From Flavobacterium sp. KJJ (GTDB lineage Bacteria; Bacteroidota; Bacteroidia; Flavobacteriales; Flavobacteriaceae), in contig NZ_JARP01000001.1 of assembly GCF_000708595.2 (NCBI RefSeq), positions 1,488,001 through 1,552,000 of the forward strand: a stretch of 64,000 bases of DNA. Reading direction: 5' to 3'. Both the position numbers and the translations under genes were made by a program. Within the stretch, counting starts at the first letter, position 1. Every line of letters starts with the position of its first letter. The notes beneath the pieces were generated by a model that was given only the letters and a program-made list of their open reading frames with translations, made no database searches and had not been told where the DNA came from. Of the stretch, positions 17,349 through 27,900 are shown in pieces.

Positions 17349-17461
17349 CACAGATTAAAGGATTTTAATGATTTCTTTAAATTCTGTATTTATTCTCACG
17401 CAGATTTGGCAGATCGAGCAGATTTTGCAAATTTTTAATTTTTAATCTGTGCAATCTGTGG
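17349..17461. repeat. CAGATT-type repeat element with 9-bp periodicity
   Basis: Spacer between GH31 and GH97. CACAGATTAAA (17349-17359) pairs perfectly with TTTAATCTGTG (17441-17451). Inside, GCAGATTTG, GCAGATCGA and GCAGATTTT are three tandem 9-mers (17400-17426), and AATCTGTGC/AATCTGTGG (17444-17461) are two more in the opposite sense. No coding potential seen; probably a dispersed repeat. Confidence 0.65.
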
Positions 17462-17470
17462 CTATTTTTT

Positions 17471-19870
17471 TTATTTAACCCACTCCGTTTTAAAAGTGGT
17501 TTTTCCTGTCAATGCGTTTGGTGTTACTTCAAAATTGTTTCCACTTTTTGTCACTTTTATTTCCTGAACTGCGTCGCCTTCTGGTAAAAATACTTTGGCT
17601 GTCGCCGAAGTTGTTTTGTCGCTTGCATATACTTTTAGCGTTAATTTACTCCAATCCATATCTTTTGTAGATTGTGCCAAAGCGATATGAGGCAATGCCG
17701 TTCCGTCTTTTACTAAAACTACAATTGGCACTTCGCCTGCTTTAATTTTATGCCATCCTGATTGGTATACTTTTTTAGTTTGATAATCAATCCAAGTTCC
17801 TTCTGGAAGATAAACATCTCTTTCTGTCACTTCTTCAAAAAGCGGTGCAACTAAAATGCTTGAACCAAATAAATATTCATTATCAACCAGCCAAGCTCCG
17901 GGATCGTTTGGATATTCTACAAATAAGGCACGCATCATTGGCAATCCTTTTTGAGAACTTTCTTTCGCTTGAGCGTAGATATAAGGCATCAATTCGTAAC
18001 GCATATTATCTGCTTTTCTAAATCCTTCCAAGAAATCTTTACTGTACAACCAAGGTTCACGCGGAGGTTCGCCGTGGCTTCTTACGTGCGAAGTAAACAT
18101 TCCGAATGGTGCCCATCTTCTGTATAAATTCTCTGGCGATTTTGTTGCAAATCCACCCACATCATGACTCCAAAAACTGAAACCGCTTAAACCTAATGAA
18201 AGTCCGCCTCTTAATTCTGCCGACATTGCACCGTTTGTAGTTTCAGCATCTCCGCCCCAATGTAATGGGTATCGCTGCGATCCTGCCCAAGTACTTCTCG
18301 CCCAGATTAAAGTATATCCTTTTTCTTTTTGGGTAATTTCAGCAACGGCTTTATTGTATCTTAACGGATATAAATTGTGCTCGTAGAAACCTGTACGTCC
18401 TGAATGGTAAATTCCATCTGGCGGTGCAGCTTCTCCAAAATCAACTTTAAAAACAGAAACACCTTGATCAAATAAATGTTTTAGTTTTGATTGATACCAA
18501 GTTACCGTTTCAGGATTTGAGAAATCTAAAACCGCGTCTTCATAAGGAAGATTTCCTTTGCGGTCTCTTACTGCAAGATTTTTATCCATGATTTCGTTGA
18601 ATAATGTATTCTTTGGTGAGAAATAAGGCAACTGCCATAAACACACGTGAAAACCATCATCTTTTAAATCAGACATCATTTTTTGAGCATCTGGAAAACG
18701 ATCTTTAGAAAACTCATAATTGTTTCTCCAATCTACATCAAACCAACCTGTATCAAAGTGAATAACATCTGTTGGGATTTTATATTTACGCAAATCTTTT
18801 GCTACTTCACGTCCTTCTTTTTCAGAGAAATACGTAATACGGCTCATCCAGAAACCAAATGACCAAAGTGGTGGCATTGCTGCTTTTCCGGTTAAATCTG
18901 TGTATTGGTCTAAAATATCTTTTGGTTCACCAATGAAGAAAAATAAATCGGCTTCATCATCTCCAATGTACATTTCGTTTGCGCTTCCGTAATATCTTCC
19001 AAAATCAACAGTAATTGGCGTTGAATGGTGCATGAAAACTCCGTAACCACGGCTGCTCATATAAAACGGAACAGGTTTATACATCGTTTCATTCTGAATT
19101 CCGTTCGCATCATCTGTCCATAAAACTACTTTTTGACCGCGTTTGTTGAATTGAGTGAAAGATTCTCCACAGCCAAATATTTTTTCGTCTGGCTCTAAAC
19201 TGAAAGCCGCGCCCATACTTCTTGAATAATCGCTGTTTCTGCGCACATACGAGAACGGAAGTGTTGGTGTATAGGTATTTTTAAAATCAGAATCGTGAAG
19301 TGTACTCGTTAACAATTTCCCTGTCTCATCGTAAATTTTTATGTGCCAAGGTTTTGATAAAATCTCTACAACTCCATGTTTGCTGGTATATTTATGACCG
19401 CCTTCAATTTTAGAATATTTCCATAATTCTGGATGATTTGGCGCAACACCGTTAATCAGCATTAAAGACTCTTTTTCTGGATGAAATTGTGGTCCCGAAG
19501 TGGTTTTGATTCGGATAGTTCGATCTGAAACAAACTGAATTTCAAATGGCAAAACAGGAGATTCTGCATATTCCGTTGTTGGGAATTCATTTGCCTTTTC
19601 CACATCTGGCTTCATCATCATATTGTTGAAAGCCTGACGCGTTTTATAATTGTATCTCAAATATTTTATAGTGCCTTTTCCGGTTGCCGGATCAAAAGAT
19701 GCTAGTTCATCAGCAAAATAAAAAGTGTTCAGATAGTTTTGAAAATCTTTGCTGATATCTATTGGAGCGTTTAATACATCTGCGTTCTGGATCTGTGCTG
19801 ATGCTTTTGGCATAGCAAGAAATCCAAACATGAAGATGGAAAACAATACTTTTAGTTGTGTGTTTTTCAT
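17471..19870 (-). CDS. GH31 alpha-xylosidase (YicI-like)
   Basis: A 799-residue secreted GH31 enzyme with signal peptide MKNTQLKVLFSIFMFGFLAMPKASAQ. It would remove alpha-1,6-xylose from the non-reducing end of xyloglucan oligosaccharides in the periplasm. Diagnostic segments: IFGCGESFTQFNKRG, IHFDTGWFDVDW, nucleophile Asp477 in VFKVDFGEA, acid/base Asp541 in HWGGDAETT, and LRGGLSLGLSGFSFWSHDVGGF, which closely follows E. coli YicI alpha-xylosidase rather than starch alpha-glucosidases. Distal beta domains follow from about residue 660. It lies 65 bp after the GH2 gene. Confidence 0.92.
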   Translation of the reverse strand: MKNTQLKVLFSIFMFGFLAMPKASAQIQNADVLNAPIDISKDFQNYLNTFYFADELASFDPATGKGTIKYLRYNYKTRQAFNNMMMKPDVEKANEFPTTEYAESPVLPFEIQFVSDRTIRIKTTSGPQFHPEKESLMLINGVAPNHPELWKYSKIEGGHKYTSKHGVVEILSKPWHIKIYDETGKLLTSTLHDSDFKNTYTPTLPFSYVRRNSDYSRSMGAAFSLEPDEKIFGCGESFTQFNKRGQKVVLWTDDANGIQNETMYKPVPFYMSSRGYGVFMHHSTPITVDFGRYYGSANEMYIGDDEADLFFFIGEPKDILDQYTDLTGKAAMPPLWSFGFWMSRITYFSEKEGREVAKDLRKYKIPTDVIHFDTGWFDVDWRNNYEFSKDRFPDAQKMMSDLKDDGFHVCLWQLPYFSPKNTLFNEIMDKNLAVRDRKGNLPYEDAVLDFSNPETVTWYQSKLKHLFDQGVSVFKVDFGEAAPPDGIYHSGRTGFYEHNLYPLRYNKAVAEITQKEKGYTLIWARSTWAGSQRYPLHWGGDAETTNGAMSAELRGGLSLGLSGFSFWSHDVGGFATKSPENLYRRWAPFGMFTSHVRSHGEPPREPWLYSKDFLEGFRKADNMRYELMPYIYAQAKESSQKGLPMMRALFVEYPNDPGAWLVDNEYLFGSSILVAPLFEEVTERDVYLPEGTWIDYQTKKVYQSGWHKIKAGEVPIVVLVKDGTALPHIALAQSTKDMDWSKLTLKVYASDKTTSATAKVFLPEGDAVQEIKVTKSGNNFEVTPNALTGKTTFKTEWVK

Positions 19871-19897
19871 TTGTTAGTAATTCTATATGTTAGTTGT

Positions 19898-19924
19898 CCT
19901 AACAGGTTTTGGAACACTGTTAAG
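19898..19924. repeat. Second copy of the CCTAACAGGTTTT palindrome
   Basis: Short imperfect palindrome in the GH2-GH31 spacer: CCTAACAGGTTTT (19898-19910) with TAACAG pairing to CTGTTA (19917-19922). It shares its left arm exactly with the repeat at 15086. Confidence 0.65.
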
Positions 19925-19935
19925 AGTGTAAATTA

Positions 19936-22425
19936 TTATTCTGCTGTAATTACGATCGTTGCAGGTTTTAATCCATTTGCTTTAGCGGTTAATTCTAATC
20001 TTCCTGATTTAGTATCCGACTGAACAATTACTAAACATTTCCCGTTAAGCGCAGTATGTTTTGAACCTTTATACGATTCGTGACTTACTGGATCTCCACT
20101 GCAGACTCCCACAATTTTTCCGTTTCCTTTTAAAGAAAAGTTAATTTCGTTATTTGCTTTTGGAGCCAAAGTTCCGTTTGCATCTAAAATATCGACTGTT
20201 ACAAATGACAAATCATTTCCATCTGCTTTAATCGTACTTCTATCTGCTTTCAATTTTAAGTTTGATGGATTTCCAGCAGTTTTGATTTCTGTTTCTAAAA
20301 CTGTTTTTCCGTTTTTACGAGAAACCGCTTTTAATGTTCCGGCTTGAAAAGGAACTTTCCAAACTACATGCAGCTCTTCTCCTTTTTTACTGCGAACTCC
20401 AACTGATTTTCCGTTTAAGAAAAGTTCAACCTCATCTGCATTATTGTAATAAGCCCAAACGTCTACGGTTTGTCCAGCTTTCCAATTCCAATGCGGAAAC
20501 AAATGCAAAACTGTTTTATTCGTCCATTCGCTTTGGTACATATAATAAACGTCTTTTGGGAAACCAGCTAAATCTACAATTCCGAAATAAGAACTGATTG
20601 ATGGCCATTCATAAGGAGTTGGTTCTCCGATATAATCGAATCCGGTCCAAATGTACATTCCAGAAAGATAATCGTGTTTTTTAATAATTTTCCAAGTTGC
20701 TTCGTGCGTAGAACCCCAAGGCGCCTGCACCTGATCATAAGCAGAAACAGTGTTTCCTGCATTTCCGTCTGTAAATTTAAGATCCCATCTTACTGGCCAT
20801 TTTTTAATCGAATCAGAACTTTCGTCGTAATAACCGCGAGTTTCTAAAGCCGATGTTGTTTCAGTAGCAATAAATGGTGTTTTTGGGAAATTCTTCTGAT
20901 GATATTCATACGTTTGATGAGCGTAATTATAACCAATAATATCTAAAGCACCAGAAGCTGCAATTTTATTGTATTGAACTGCTGCCTTATCAAACTGCAA
21001 ATCGATACCATCAAGATTCATATTAACTGGCGGATTCATGGCAGCCGTTATCGGACGTGTTTTATCGTATTGACGTGTAATGTCTGCCAATTCTTTGGCA
21101 ATTGTAACACCGCTTTCGTCCCACTGCTGTGGAATTTCATTTCCAATACTCCACATAAAAATACTCGGGTGATTACGGTCTCGAAGCAATTGATCGATTA
21201 AATCTTTCTTGTGCCATTTATCCCAATCATTTCCGTAATCGTATTTGGTTTTAGATTGTTTCCACATATCGAATGCTTCATCCATGACAATGAAACCCAT
21301 TTTATCGCAAAGATCTAAAAGTTCTGGAGCGGGCGGATTGTGAGAAGTTCTGATTCCGTTTACACCCATTTCTTTCAAGATTTCTAATTGTCTTTCGATC
21401 GCGCGCGTATTGATTGCAGTACCTAACGGGCCTAAATCATGATGCATACAAACTCCCTTAATTTTAACTTGTTTTCCGTTTAAAAGGAAACCTTTGTTTA
21501 AATCAAATTTAAAATCCCTGATCCCGAAATTAGTTTTGTATTCGTCTATAATTTGATTATCAACCGAAATTGCTATAACGGCTGTATACAGTTCTGGTTT
21601 TTCAACAGACCATAAAACAGGAGTTTCAACTTCTGTTTGCTGCTTAATTGTTTGATTGGCATTTGCACCAATTGTTATATCTTGAGTAACCGATGCTACT
21701 TTTGTATCTTCTTTATAAATAGTTGTGGTTACAGTTGCTTTTTTTGAAGCTGCGTTTTGATTTTGAACAGTAGTTTCAAATTGTACCGAAGCTTTTTGAG
21801 CGGTAACTTTTGGAGTTGTTACATAAGTACCCCATTGTGCAACATGCAATTTATCAGTGGTTTCGATCCAGACATTTCTAAAAATTCCAGAACCAGAATA
21901 CCAGCGTGAATTAGGTTGTTTTGAATTGTCAACCTTTACAATAATTTCATTGTTTTTGTCTCCGTAATTTAAGTATGGAGAAATTTGGTATTGAAAACCA
22001 ATATATCCGTTTGGACGTTTTCCTAAATAATGTCCGTTTACCCAGACTTCACTATTTCTGTAAACGCCATCAAAAATGATTGAAGTTACTTTACTGCTGT
22101 CTGCGGCATTTACTTTGAATGTTTTTTTGTACCAGCCTAAACCTCCGTTAAGCGCTCCGCCTCCGTATCCGGCAGGACTTTTTTCATCAAATTTTCCTTC
22201 GATGCTCCAATCATGAGGAACATTTAAAGTTCTCCATTTTGTTGATGCTCCAATAGTATCTTTATCTGCAATACTATCATTTAAGTGAAAACTCCAATCT
22301 GAATTAAAAGAAACTTTTCGGTTGCTGAAAGCTTCTTCTTTTTTACTGCAAGAATTGAATATTATAATTCCTGCCAACATTACTAATGACAGCCCGCTCC
22401 TTAAATACTTTCCTTTATTCTTCAT
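19936..22425 (-). CDS. GH2 beta-galactosidase lipoprotein
   Basis: Retaining beta-galactosidase that would remove galactose from xyloglucan side chains after fucose is cleared. The Met at 22425 is the likely start: it opens a lipoprotein signal with lipobox FNSC (Cys26) followed by SKKEEA; upstream in-frame sequence looks non-coding. Of 829 residues, about 40-200 are the jelly-roll sugar-binding domain (HDWSIEGKFD, GVYRNSEVWVNG), then an Ig-like domain, the barrel with acid/base Glu430 in SIGNEIPQ and nucleophile Glu522 in ATETTSA, and C-terminal beta domains (WNWKAGQ, NADEVELFLNGKSVG) as in PUL enzymes with a DUF4982-like module. The lipobox and basic/acidic residues suggest outer-membrane anchoring. 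Confidence 0.92.
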   Translation of the reverse strand: MKNKGKYLRSGLSLVMLAGIIIFNSCSKKEEAFSNRKVSFNSDWSFHLNDSIADKDTIGASTKWRTLNVPHDWSIEGKFDEKSPAGYGGGALNGGLGWYKKTFKVNAADSSKVTSIIFDGVYRNSEVWVNGHYLGKRPNGYIGFQYQISPYLNYGDKNNEIIVKVDNSKQPNSRWYSGSGIFRNVWIETTDKLHVAQWGTYVTTPKVTAQKASVQFETTVQNQNAASKKATVTTTIYKEDTKVASVTQDITIGANANQTIKQQTEVETPVLWSVEKPELYTAVIAISVDNQIIDEYKTNFGIRDFKFDLNKGFLLNGKQVKIKGVCMHHDLGPLGTAINTRAIERQLEILKEMGVNGIRTSHNPPAPELLDLCDKMGFIVMDEAFDMWKQSKTKYDYGNDWDKWHKKDLIDQLLRDRNHPSIFMWSIGNEIPQQWDESGVTIAKELADITRQYDKTRPITAAMNPPVNMNLDGIDLQFDKAAVQYNKIAASGALDIIGYNYAHQTYEYHQKNFPKTPFIATETTSALETRGYYDESSDSIKKWPVRWDLKFTDGNAGNTVSAYDQVQAPWGSTHEATWKIIKKHDYLSGMYIWTGFDYIGEPTPYEWPSISSYFGIVDLAGFPKDVYYMYQSEWTNKTVLHLFPHWNWKAGQTVDVWAYYNNADEVELFLNGKSVGVRSKKGEELHVVWKVPFQAGTLKAVSRKNGKTVLETEIKTAGNPSNLKLKADRSTIKADGNDLSFVTVDILDANGTLAPKANNEINFSLKGNGKIVGVCSGDPVSHESYKGSKHTALNGKCLVIVQSDTKSGRLELTAKANGLKPATIVITAE

Positions 22426-22522
22426 TTTGATATAATTTATAGTTTTTGAAAAACAAATATAAACATACCGGTAAGCGACTGTACCAATCACCTACCGGTT
22501 AGTTTTATATATTTAAGTAAAT

Positions 22523-23383
22523 TTAAGGTTTTGGTTTGTAATGAAACACTATTAAACAAACACCTTCGCCAGTACGGCTTTTATCTCTAATAACGGCTAA
22601 TCTTAACGATGTTGCAGTCAATTCGACTACTTTTACACTATACCAGTTGCTTACATCTCCATAATAATCGCCACCATAAAGCATTTCAACTCCACCATTA
22701 AAGATTAGTTTGTTGTTTGCAATATCAAAAGTATAAGTTCCTTTTTTTGTAGTTTGCGTATCGTTTGCAATTGCAGTTTGTGTAACATTTGTATTGTATC
22801 CGCCATTTAAGTCGAAATACATTTGTCCCCAATTTTTATTTGCCATAACCCATGAATTGCTTGCATAATCTGGAAGCCAGCTCCAGTTATCTCCAGACGC
22901 TGCTGGGTAGTCTAAACCAGCCCAACCAACAGGATCTGTAAAATCTAATACCCAAGTTTTACCTGTTACCCCATTTGTAAGCATGTTCCATTTAGGATCA
23001 TTAAAGTAAGTAGCATCATTTTTATCTACCAATACTTCTACAGGAGCTGCATCTACAGAACCTCCTCTTGTGTATGCTGTGAAATAAACAGTATATTTTC
23101 CTGCGAAAGGAAAAACTACATTGTCACTGCTTTTGTTAGAATGTCCTAATTCGTTTCCGTTTCCATCAACATATTTCCAATACGGAATTACAGTTGGATC
23201 ATCACTTTTTAAAGTAATTTGATTTTTATTTGTGGCATTTTGAGTTACAGAAAACTTAAGTGTCGACGGCGTTAAAGTTACCGCAGGCAAACTCTCGCGA
23301 TCTTCTACAGCCTCGCATGAGAATAATAACGAACCGATGGTTACAGCCGCTATTAATATATATAGTATACGTTTCATAATCAT
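22523..23383 (-). CDS. PUL surface lipoprotein, probable glycan-binding protein
   Basis: A 286-residue lipoprotein in the slot after susD where surface glycan-binding proteins are encoded. Lipobox LFSC (Cys23); the start could be Met1 or Met3 (MKRILYI). Residues about 35-120 look like a PKD/Ig-like domain (LPAVTLTPSTLKFSVTQ, YTVYFTAYTRGGSVDAAPVEVLV). The C-terminal part (about 130-286) has GKTWVLDF, many Trp (WSWLPDY, WVMANKNWGQMYFDLNGGY) and strands suited to sugar stacking. It is shorter than, and not clearly homologous to, the known xyloglucan SGBP-B. Lies 14 bp after susD. Binding function is inferred from position and aromatic content. Confidence 0.8.
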   Translation of the reverse strand: MIMKRILYILIAAVTIGSLLFSCEAVEDRESLPAVTLTPSTLKFSVTQNATNKNQITLKSDDPTVIPYWKYVDGNGNELGHSNKSSDNVVFPFAGKYTVYFTAYTRGGSVDAAPVEVLVDKNDATYFNDPKWNMLTNGVTGKTWVLDFTDPVGWAGLDYPAASGDNWSWLPDYASNSWVMANKNWGQMYFDLNGGYNTNVTQTAIANDTQTTKKGTYTFDIANNKLIFNGGVEMLYGGDYYGDVSNWYSVKVVELTATSLRLAVIRDKSRTGEGVCLIVFHYKPKP

Positions 23384-23397
23384 TTGTTTTTAGTTAA

Positions 23398-24984
23398 TTA
23401 CCAACCTGGATTTTGTTTGATTGTACCATTAGAAAGTATTACTTGAGATTGTGGCAATGGAAACCAGCCTAAAGTTTCAGTTCTGAAAGTCACATTAAAT
23501 TGAGAATCAGCATCTGTGTTATCGATTGCTAATTTTGCAACATCAACTCCTTGTCTGATCAAATCGAAATAACGTTGTCCTTCAAGAGCTAATTCTAAAC
23601 GACGTTCATTCAAAATAGCTGCTTTTGAAACCGCAATTCTGTGCGTTGTGTTTTTGAAAGCACGGTCACGAACTTTATCTAAATCTGCTTGCGCTAATCC
23701 GGCATTTGTTCCTAAGTTCAATTCGGCTGCCATTAATAAAACATCTGCATAACGAATGATTGCATAATCTTGGTAATTATCAATTTGGAAGTTTCCTCCA
23801 TTAGCCTCAACAACTGCAGTTCCAGCTGCATTGGTAATTGGGCAATATTTTTTCCAAGAATATCCTGTGTACTGGCGTTGTTCTCTTGCTTGTGCATCAA
23901 AATTTAAGTTTTCATCAGCATAGCTAATGATAGTTGCATTTCTACGAGTATCTCCAGCTTCATAAGCATTATATAAATCTGGATTTACAGTTGCTCCTCC
24001 CCATCCGGTTGCATATTTTCCGATAGCTCCACCACGCGGTGCAATGTTAACCTGAAAACGGTTTCCTTCGTGTAAGTCCCAGTTTCCTTTTCCCGATCCG
24101 TTAAAACGAACCGCCCAAACCATTTCAGTATTATCTTCTCCTGCAAAATTTTCAAAAGAAGCTGCAAGCCAAAGGTTCGCAAAATCAGCCACTAATCCGT
24201 GTCCGCTATTGCTTACTGCATCGTTAATATAAGTTACAGCCTGCGCTTTTGTAATTACACCAGCTAAATCAGCTTTTTTGTAATAATCTGTGTAAAACAA
24301 AAATGTTCTTGCGATATAGGCTTCAGCAGCCCATTTTGTAATACGACCGTAATTTGCATTTCCTTTTTGAGAATAATTTTCAGGACCTAAGTTATCAGCA
24401 GCAAATTTTAAATCATTTGCAATTAACGCATAAGTCACATCAGCAGTAGCTCTTGGCAATTCAAATTCGCTTGTTGTAACCGTATGGTCAAGCGGAATAA
24501 TATCGCCAAACATTTTTGCTGCCTGAAAATGAAAGTGCGCTCTTAAAAAACGTGCTTCAGCTTCGTATTGTGTTTTTAAAGCGGTGTTGGCTCCCCAATT
24601 TACTTTATCTAAATTTTCTAATAAGATATTTGCTCTGTAAATTCCTAAGTAAGAAGTAGTCCAGATATTTGCATTCATATCTTTATCGATCGTGTATAAA
24701 AAGCGATCCCACTCTAAATCTCCAGCTGGATCGGCAATACCAAATCCTCCAAAGCAATCATCAGATGCCTGCTCGCTCACAATAAGCGGTCCGCCGTAAG
24801 CCTCACGCTGTAATACATCATAAACAGCAACTAATCCTTCAAAAGCATCCGCTGGCGTTTTATAAAAATTTTCAGTTACTTTATCTGTGTATGGTTCATT
24901 TTCCAAAAAATCTTCCGAACAAGCTCCTAAAACCAATAAGCTTGAAAGGGCAAATAATTTTATATATCGTTTCATCGTTTTCAT
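23398..24984 (-). CDS. SusD-like outer-membrane glycan-binding lipoprotein
   Basis: RagB/SusD family lid of the SusCD uptake complex. Lipobox LGAC (Cys22) followed by SEDFLENE, an acidic stretch that resembles the surface lipoprotein export signal of Flavobacterium. The 528 residues show SusD landmarks: an N-terminal helical region with TPR-like repeats (EARFLRAHFHFQAAKMFGDI, ITKWAAEAYIARTFLFYTDYY), RYADVLLMAAELN, and the conserved C-terminal NERRLELALEGQRYFDLIRQG and ending GWFPLPQSQVILSNGTIKQNPGW. It starts 3 bp after the susC stop. Confidence 0.97.
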   Translation of the reverse strand: MKTMKRYIKLFALSSLLVLGACSEDFLENEPYTDKVTENFYKTPADAFEGLVAVYDVLQREAYGGPLIVSEQASDDCFGGFGIADPAGDLEWDRFLYTIDKDMNANIWTTSYLGIYRANILLENLDKVNWGANTALKTQYEAEARFLRAHFHFQAAKMFGDIIPLDHTVTTSEFELPRATADVTYALIANDLKFAADNLGPENYSQKGNANYGRITKWAAEAYIARTFLFYTDYYKKADLAGVITKAQAVTYINDAVSNSGHGLVADFANLWLAASFENFAGEDNTEMVWAVRFNGSGKGNWDLHEGNRFQVNIAPRGGAIGKYATGWGGATVNPDLYNAYEAGDTRRNATIISYADENLNFDAQAREQRQYTGYSWKKYCPITNAAGTAVVEANGGNFQIDNYQDYAIIRYADVLLMAAELNLGTNAGLAQADLDKVRDRAFKNTTHRIAVSKAAILNERRLELALEGQRYFDLIRQGVDVAKLAIDNTDADSQFNVTFRTETLGWFPLPQSQVILSNGTIKQNPGW

Positions 24985-24987
24985 AAA

Positions 24988-27900
24988 TTAAAAGTTAACA
25001 TTAAGACCCATCATGTATGTTCTAGGCTGTGGATAATATCCAACATCAATTCCTTTTGCCCAAGTTTGGTTTACGTTTCCAAAACCAATCTCTGGATCCA
25101 TTCCTTTATACTTTGTAAAAGTGTAAATGTTGTTTCCTGCTACATACAATCTGAATTTGCTGAAGAAACTTAACTTGTTTGTTAATTTTGTCAAATCACA
25201 TCCAATAGTTGCGTTCTTAATTCTGAAGAAATCAGCGTCTTGAACATATAAATCTGAAAATTTCGTGTAGTTTCCGTTAGGATCAGTCCCGTAAGTTACT
25301 CTTGGAACCGTATTAGAAGTTCCTTCAGAAGTCCATCTGTTTAAAACTTCTGTTGTATTATTTGTGTAGGCACGAGTTGCATCGTGAATTCCGAAAACGT
25401 TTTGACTTCCTGAAACACCGTAAGTATTGATAGAAAAATCAAAAGCTTTATAAGAAAGATCCATGTTTACACCATAAGAAATATCTGGATTTGGATTTCC
25501 GATTTCAGTTTTGTCATTCGCATCGATTTTTCCGTCTCCATTCAAATCAACAAAACGAACATCTCCAGGCGAAGCATTTGGCTGTACACCAGCTTGAACT
25601 TCTGCTGCATTTTGGAAAATTCCAGCTGTTTTTAATCCGTAGAAATAACCCATTGGTTTTCCTACCTCAACACGGTTCATCTCATCTAAACCTTGGAACA
25701 ATACATTTGATTCTCCGTGAATGATTCCTTCATTGTTTGCAATTCGAAGTACTTCATTTTTGTTTGCAGAAAGGTTTGCATTAATTCCGAAATTCCAATC
25801 TTTTGCAAAACTTTTGCGGTAACCAAGTGCAAATTCAAATCCTTTATTGCTTACATCACCACCATTAATATAAGGTGCTGTTGCTCCTGCATAAGTTGGG
25901 ATAGAAGCTAAAACCAGCCAGTCTTTTGTTTTCTTATCGTAGTAATCAAAAGTTAAAGTAAAGTTTTTGAACAAAACAGCATCAAAACCGAAATCTAACT
26001 GCTCTGAAGTTTCCCATTTTAAGTTACGGTCTGAAAGCTGATCAGGGCTAGAACCTACTAACAAAGTTTCATCTCCAGTACCAAAATGGTAACTTTTATC
26101 TGTTGAACTTACCGTAGACATATAAGCAAATCTTCTAGCAAACTGGTCGTTACCATTTTGTCCCCAGCTCGCTCTAAGTTTAAATGTATTTAAAACTGCA
26201 TTTTCTTTAAAAAAAGCTTCTTTATCTAAATTCCAACCTGCAGAGAAAGATGGGAAAATGGCATATTTGTTATTTGGACCAAATTCTGAAGAACCGTCTC
26301 TACGAACTGTTGCAGAGAATAAGTATTTGTTATTATAATCGTAAAGCAAACGTCCGAAGTAAGACTGAATTGCATAATCTGTACGATTTCCTGCTACTGT
26401 ATTAGAAGTTTGATCTTTCGCATTACTTAAATACGCATGTTCAAAATCATCAAAAATCAAGTTTCTACCTGTACCGCTCATATAATCTGAAGTATTCTTT
26501 TTAGCAGAAGTTCCTACTAAAACATCAAAATTATGTGTGTCGCTAATTGAGAATTTGTATTGCAACGTATTTTCAAAAATCCATCCCATCGCTTTTGTAC
26601 CACTTTGAGTAACGCTTGAAACCGTATTATTATCATTTGAAGAAAGAGAATAAACAGGTCTGAATGAACGGAAATTACTGTCTGTCATATCAACACCAAA
26701 ACTAGTTCTGAAAGTAAAATCTTTTGCGAATTTCAATTCTGCAAAAATATTTCCAACATAACGATTTACCTTTGTTTGATTAAAGTTGTTGTAATACAAT
26801 GATCCAACCGGATTGCTGACATCTGCAGAAATAATAGAATGAGCAAAATCTCCATTTGCATCGTAAGCTGCATCAACTGGAGCTGCATTTAAGAAGCTTC
26901 TGATACCATTGCTGTAAATTCCTTTATCAGCAACTCCGTTGCTTTTAATATTTGATAAAGTGAAGTTTTCACCAATTTTCAAATGATTTTCAATAATTTC
27001 AGAAGTTGAGTTTACACTAAAAGTAATACGATCGTATTGAGACTGATTATTTACGCCGCCAATCATGCCTTCTTGTCCGTAGTAAGACAAACCAGTAGCA
27101 ATTGTAGATTTTTTATCACCGCCAGTAATCAAAAGTGAATGATTTTGTTTCATTGCACCTTCATTAAACAAGTCGTCTTGCCAGTCATGATTTGGCAATG
27201 CTGCAACCTGAGCTGGTGTGTATAATGGAGTATATCCAGAATTAACACGTGCTTCGTTGATGATTGTAGTATATTCTTTGGTATTCATCAAATCTAATTT
27301 TTTAGCAACTTGCTGAAAACCAGTATAAGAATTGAATGACACATTCATTTTTCCGTCTTTTCCTTTTTTGGTTGTAACCAAAATAACTCCGTTTGCTGCT
27401 CTTGCTCCGTAGATAGAAGCGGCAGAAGCATCTTTAAGAACATCGACCCTTTCGATAACTGAAGGATCAAGATATCCGATTCCGTTATCAACCACAACAC
27501 CGTCTACTACATAAAGCGGATCGCTGTTTCCTGCAGTTCCGGCTCCACGAATATTTACCACCATATTAGCACCTGGCTGTCCTGAAGATGAAGTAACAGA
27601 AACCCCAGAAGCCTGACCTTGCAAAGCATTTACAACATCTAAACTTGCTACTTGCTGAATATCTTTACCTGAAACTAATGAAGTTGCTGCTGTATTTACC
27701 TTTTTCTTTTGTGTTCCGTATCCGATTACAACAATTTCTTTAAGTTCAGCAGTTTCAGCCTGCATCGTAACGGTTATTGTTTTTTGAGTTCCAACTGTAA
27801 TGTTTTGTGTTTTATATCCCATAAAACTAAATACAAGTACGTCGCCTGTTTTTGCTTCTATTTTAAAATTTCCGTCAAAATCAGTTGCTGTACTCGTTTT

